The translations under genes were made by a program, and so were the position numbers. This document shows positions 5,819 to 6,892 of a stretch of DNA of 6,892 nucleotides, piece after piece. Under the pieces are notes generated by a model, which saw nothing but the letters and a program-made list of their open reading frames with translations, made no database searches and was not told the origin of the DNA. Source of the DNA: GCA-003244245 sp046262495 (GTDB lineage: Bacteria > Actinomycetota > Actinomycetes > Mycobacteriales > Pseudonocardiaceae); assembly GCA_046262495.1 (NCBI GenBank), contig JBHEMR010000035.1:1-6892 (forward strand). The letters run 5' to 3'. Within the stretch, counting starts at the first letter, position 1. The number at the start of each line of letters is the position of its first letter.

Positions 5819-6315
5819 TGATCCAAGCTGACATCCCCCGGGTCGACCAGCCCGGTTCCGACGCAGCGCCTCGCAGTGTGCAGTTTCTCGATGCGCCACC
5901 GACGGTGCGCCGTCGGGGGTTCCTCGCCGTCATCGGCACGGCCGGCATGACCTTGGGACTCACCGTGCTGGGCTGGATTCCGCTGGCCCGTCCGGCCAGA
6001 GCGGAGCAAGGTAGCGAGTATCTCGATTGCGGGCGCTACCGCCACCGTCCAGGCTCCCCGATCTGCTACGGCGCGCCCTACTCCGCTTCCTACTGCGGCT
6101 CCGACCGGTGGTTCAAGAGCGGCTGTTTCGGAAACTGGAAAGACGGACTCGACTGCTACCAACCGCGCACGATCTGCCGTGCTGGCGGCGAGGCCCGCAG
6201 CGGCTGGCGCTGGAAAGACGGCGATACCGTCTACCGCTGCGCGGACGGCGAGGTCCACTACAGCGGGGCGCCGAACTTGGAACAGCTGATCTGCAGCGCG
6301 ACGCTGTCCGAGTAA
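5818..6315 (+). CDS. Tat-exported small protein with eight cysteines, probable MauD/MauE client
   Basis: This 165-residue protein has a twin-arginine signal: TVRRRGFL (30-36), a hydrophobic stretch (about 37-55) and a likely cleavage after A62 (ARA|EQG). The mature part is about 103 residues with eight cysteines (71, 83, 93, 103, 113, 120, 141, 159), an even number fitting four disulfides; C83 to C113 are spaced exactly ten residues apart. Four tryptophans (98, 107, 130, 132) lie in the mature part, two of them in WKDG motifs (107-110 and 132-135). It starts one base inside the MauD-like stop, with a strong AAGGAG (5808-5813) 4 bases upstream. Size, Tat export, cysteine content and operon position recall the methylamine dehydrogenase small subunit, but the canonical sequence and its twelve cysteines are absent. 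It is probably a distinct secreted redox or cofactor-bearing protein; the exact function is unknown. Tat export suggests folding or cofactor loading before export. Confidence 0.85.
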   Translation: MIQADIPRVDQPGSDAAPRSVQFLDAPPTVRRRGFLAVIGTAGMTLGLTVLGWIPLARPARAEQGSEYLDCGRYRHRPGSPICYGAPYSASYCGSDRWFKSGCFGNWKDGLDCYQPRTICRAGGEARSGWRWKDGDTVYRCADGEVHYSGAPNLEQLICSATLSE

Positions 6316-6331
6316 CCATCACACCGCAACG

Positions 6332-6514
6332 ATGACCTCACAACCGATCAACACGCGTTTGCGGCGCGGCGCATTCGGTCCCGTACTGGTGACCGGTGTA
6401 TTGGCGGTGCTGGCCGTAGCCGCTGTGGCACCACCAGCGCTGCGCGCAGGTTGGCTACTGGCCTGGCTGCTGCTGGGCCTGACCGCTGGCTACGCGCTGT
6501 CCGGCTCAGCATGA
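6332..6514 (+). CDS. Small two-helix membrane protein in the mau-like cluster
   Basis: A predicted 60-residue protein with a short basic N-terminus (NTRLRRG) and two hydrophobic segments (about 16-34 and 37-54) joined by a short turn with an Arg. It lies 16 bases after the Tat protein and its end meets the MauF-like gene. No cysteine is present, so it has no direct thiol role; it may assist assembly or anchoring. The ATG at 6332 lacks a good ribosome site, and a TTG at 6359 would give a shorter form. The TGA stop (6512-6514) is followed in the same frame by the MauF-like coding sequence, which has no proper start codon, so this segment might instead be the N-terminus of a longer protein broken by, or read through, that stop. 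Confidence 0.6.
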   Translation: MTSQPINTRLRRGAFGPVLVTGVLAVLAVAAVAPPALRAGWLLAWLLLGLTAGYALSGSA

Positions 6515-6892
6515 AGCACTAACTCGGCATATCTGCTGAGCTCGCCGGTCTGGCGGGATTCGTCACGGGCCTACTTCACCGTTGGGCTGCTCGCCGGGGG
6601 TCTGACGATCGGCACGCTGGTAGTGGCAGTGGGCAGCCTGGTGCGACCGGCAGTACCACCTGTTGTGCGAATAGGCATGGTCGTCGCGACGATGCTGTTC
6701 GTGCTAGCCGGCGAGTGCCGGTTGCATCGCGTGACGCTGCCGCACCGCCGAGCGCAGGTGCCCTCGACCGTGATCGGTACCGGTGGGCAAGCCGGGGCGC
6801 TGCAGTTCGGCTTCGAGATGGGCACCGGCGTGCGCACCCATATGCCGAGCAACCTCCCCTACCTGCCGCTGGTCACGGTGCTGCTGATGGGC
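6515..6892 (+). CDS. MauF/CcdA-like membrane protein, start disrupted, 3' end outside window
   Basis: This 126-codon open segment has no stop and runs off the right edge. It begins STNSAYLLSSPVW and shows membrane helices at about 20-43 and 49-68, a basic segment (RLHRVTLPHRR), then FGFEMGTGVRTHMPS and the start of a third helix (about 115 on). The FGFE-x-GTGVRT stretch and the context suggest MauF, the CcdA-related membrane protein of mau operons. No ATG, GTG or TTG exists in frame before the GTG at 6623, which would lose most of the first helix. However, ATGA at 6511-6514 directly precedes AGCACTAAC; removing one A gives ATGAGCACTAAC (MSTN), overlapping the previous stop in the ATGA pattern used earlier in this cluster. 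As written, the ATG at 6511 reaches TAA after three codons. So it carries a one-base insertion, a sequencing error, or an unusual start. Coding is well supported; the family call is moderate. Confidence 0.65.

Noticed and set aside
4978..6258. 426-codon minus-strand open frame
   Set aside because: It lies antisense to three recognisable coupled genes (MauE-, MauD- and Tat-like). Its product is Arg/Ser/Pro-rich without domains, typical of a GC-driven shadow frame.
5818..6315. Canonical methylamine dehydrogenase light chain
   Set aside because: The protein has eight rather than twelve cysteines and lacks the recognisable CDYWRHC-type and CC-containing segments, so the name is not justified from sequence alone.
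6571..6852. Minus-strand 93-codon frame at the right edge
   Set aside because: It is antisense to a clear membrane-protein reading (MauF-like) and its product is low-complexity Thr/Pro/Arg sequence.

Overview
The window comes from a high-GC actinobacterium, almost certainly a mycobacterium or close relative. The evidence is a def / DUF3263 / VirR-like gene group that matches the neighbourhood of M. tuberculosis Rv0429c-Rv0430-Rv0431, a 13E12-type DUF222-HNH gene, and mycobacterial promoter styles (a PafBC-type damage promoter and leaderless starts).

Layout. (1) At 7-1303 is a DUF222/HNH-endonuclease gene of the 13E12 family. It sits behind a textbook PafBC (RecA-NDp) DNA-damage promoter and would be translated leaderless. 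A single missing C near 660-662 breaks the reading frame, so it is a pseudogene, unless the break is a sequencing error. (2) At 1304-2245, on the minus strand, is a tight two-gene operon: a DUF3263 helix-turn-helix-like protein, then a VirR-like LytR_C envelope protein with a repeat-expanded Pro/Thr/Ser linker. (3) The divergent gene at 2392-2958 is peptide deformylase (def), with all three metal-site motifs. The 146-bp divergent spacer holds a perfect 8+8 inverted repeat. (4) At 3081-4010 is an HtrA-like (S1C) trypsin-fold protease with one PDZ domain and, unusually, no visible signal peptide or membrane anchor. (5) At 4102-6892 is a plus-strand cluster that runs off the window. It holds an unrecognised soluble protein, a MauE-like membrane protein, a MauD-like thioredoxin-fold protein, a Tat-exported small protein with eight cysteines, a 60-residue membrane protein, and the first part of a MauF/CcdA-like membrane protein. 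The first four genes overlap by 4, 4 and 1 bases, so they are surely co-translated.

How the last cluster may work. MauE and MauD are known from methylamine dehydrogenase operons, where they are needed to make the disulfide-rich small subunit. Here they lie directly before a Tat-exported protein with eight cysteines, its most likely client, and before a MauF/CcdA-like protein that could carry reducing or oxidising equivalents across the membrane. No methylamine dehydrogenase large subunit, canonical small subunit or MauG is visible. This looks like mau maturation machinery serving a different exported Cys/Trp-rich protein, and it is the most interesting part of the window.

Two single-base frame breaks, one in the DUF222 gene and one at the start of the MauF-like gene, should be checked against raw reads before either gene is called dead. 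I saw no tRNA, rRNA, CRISPR array, insertion sequence or riboswitch, and no gene-free stretch longer than 300 bases.
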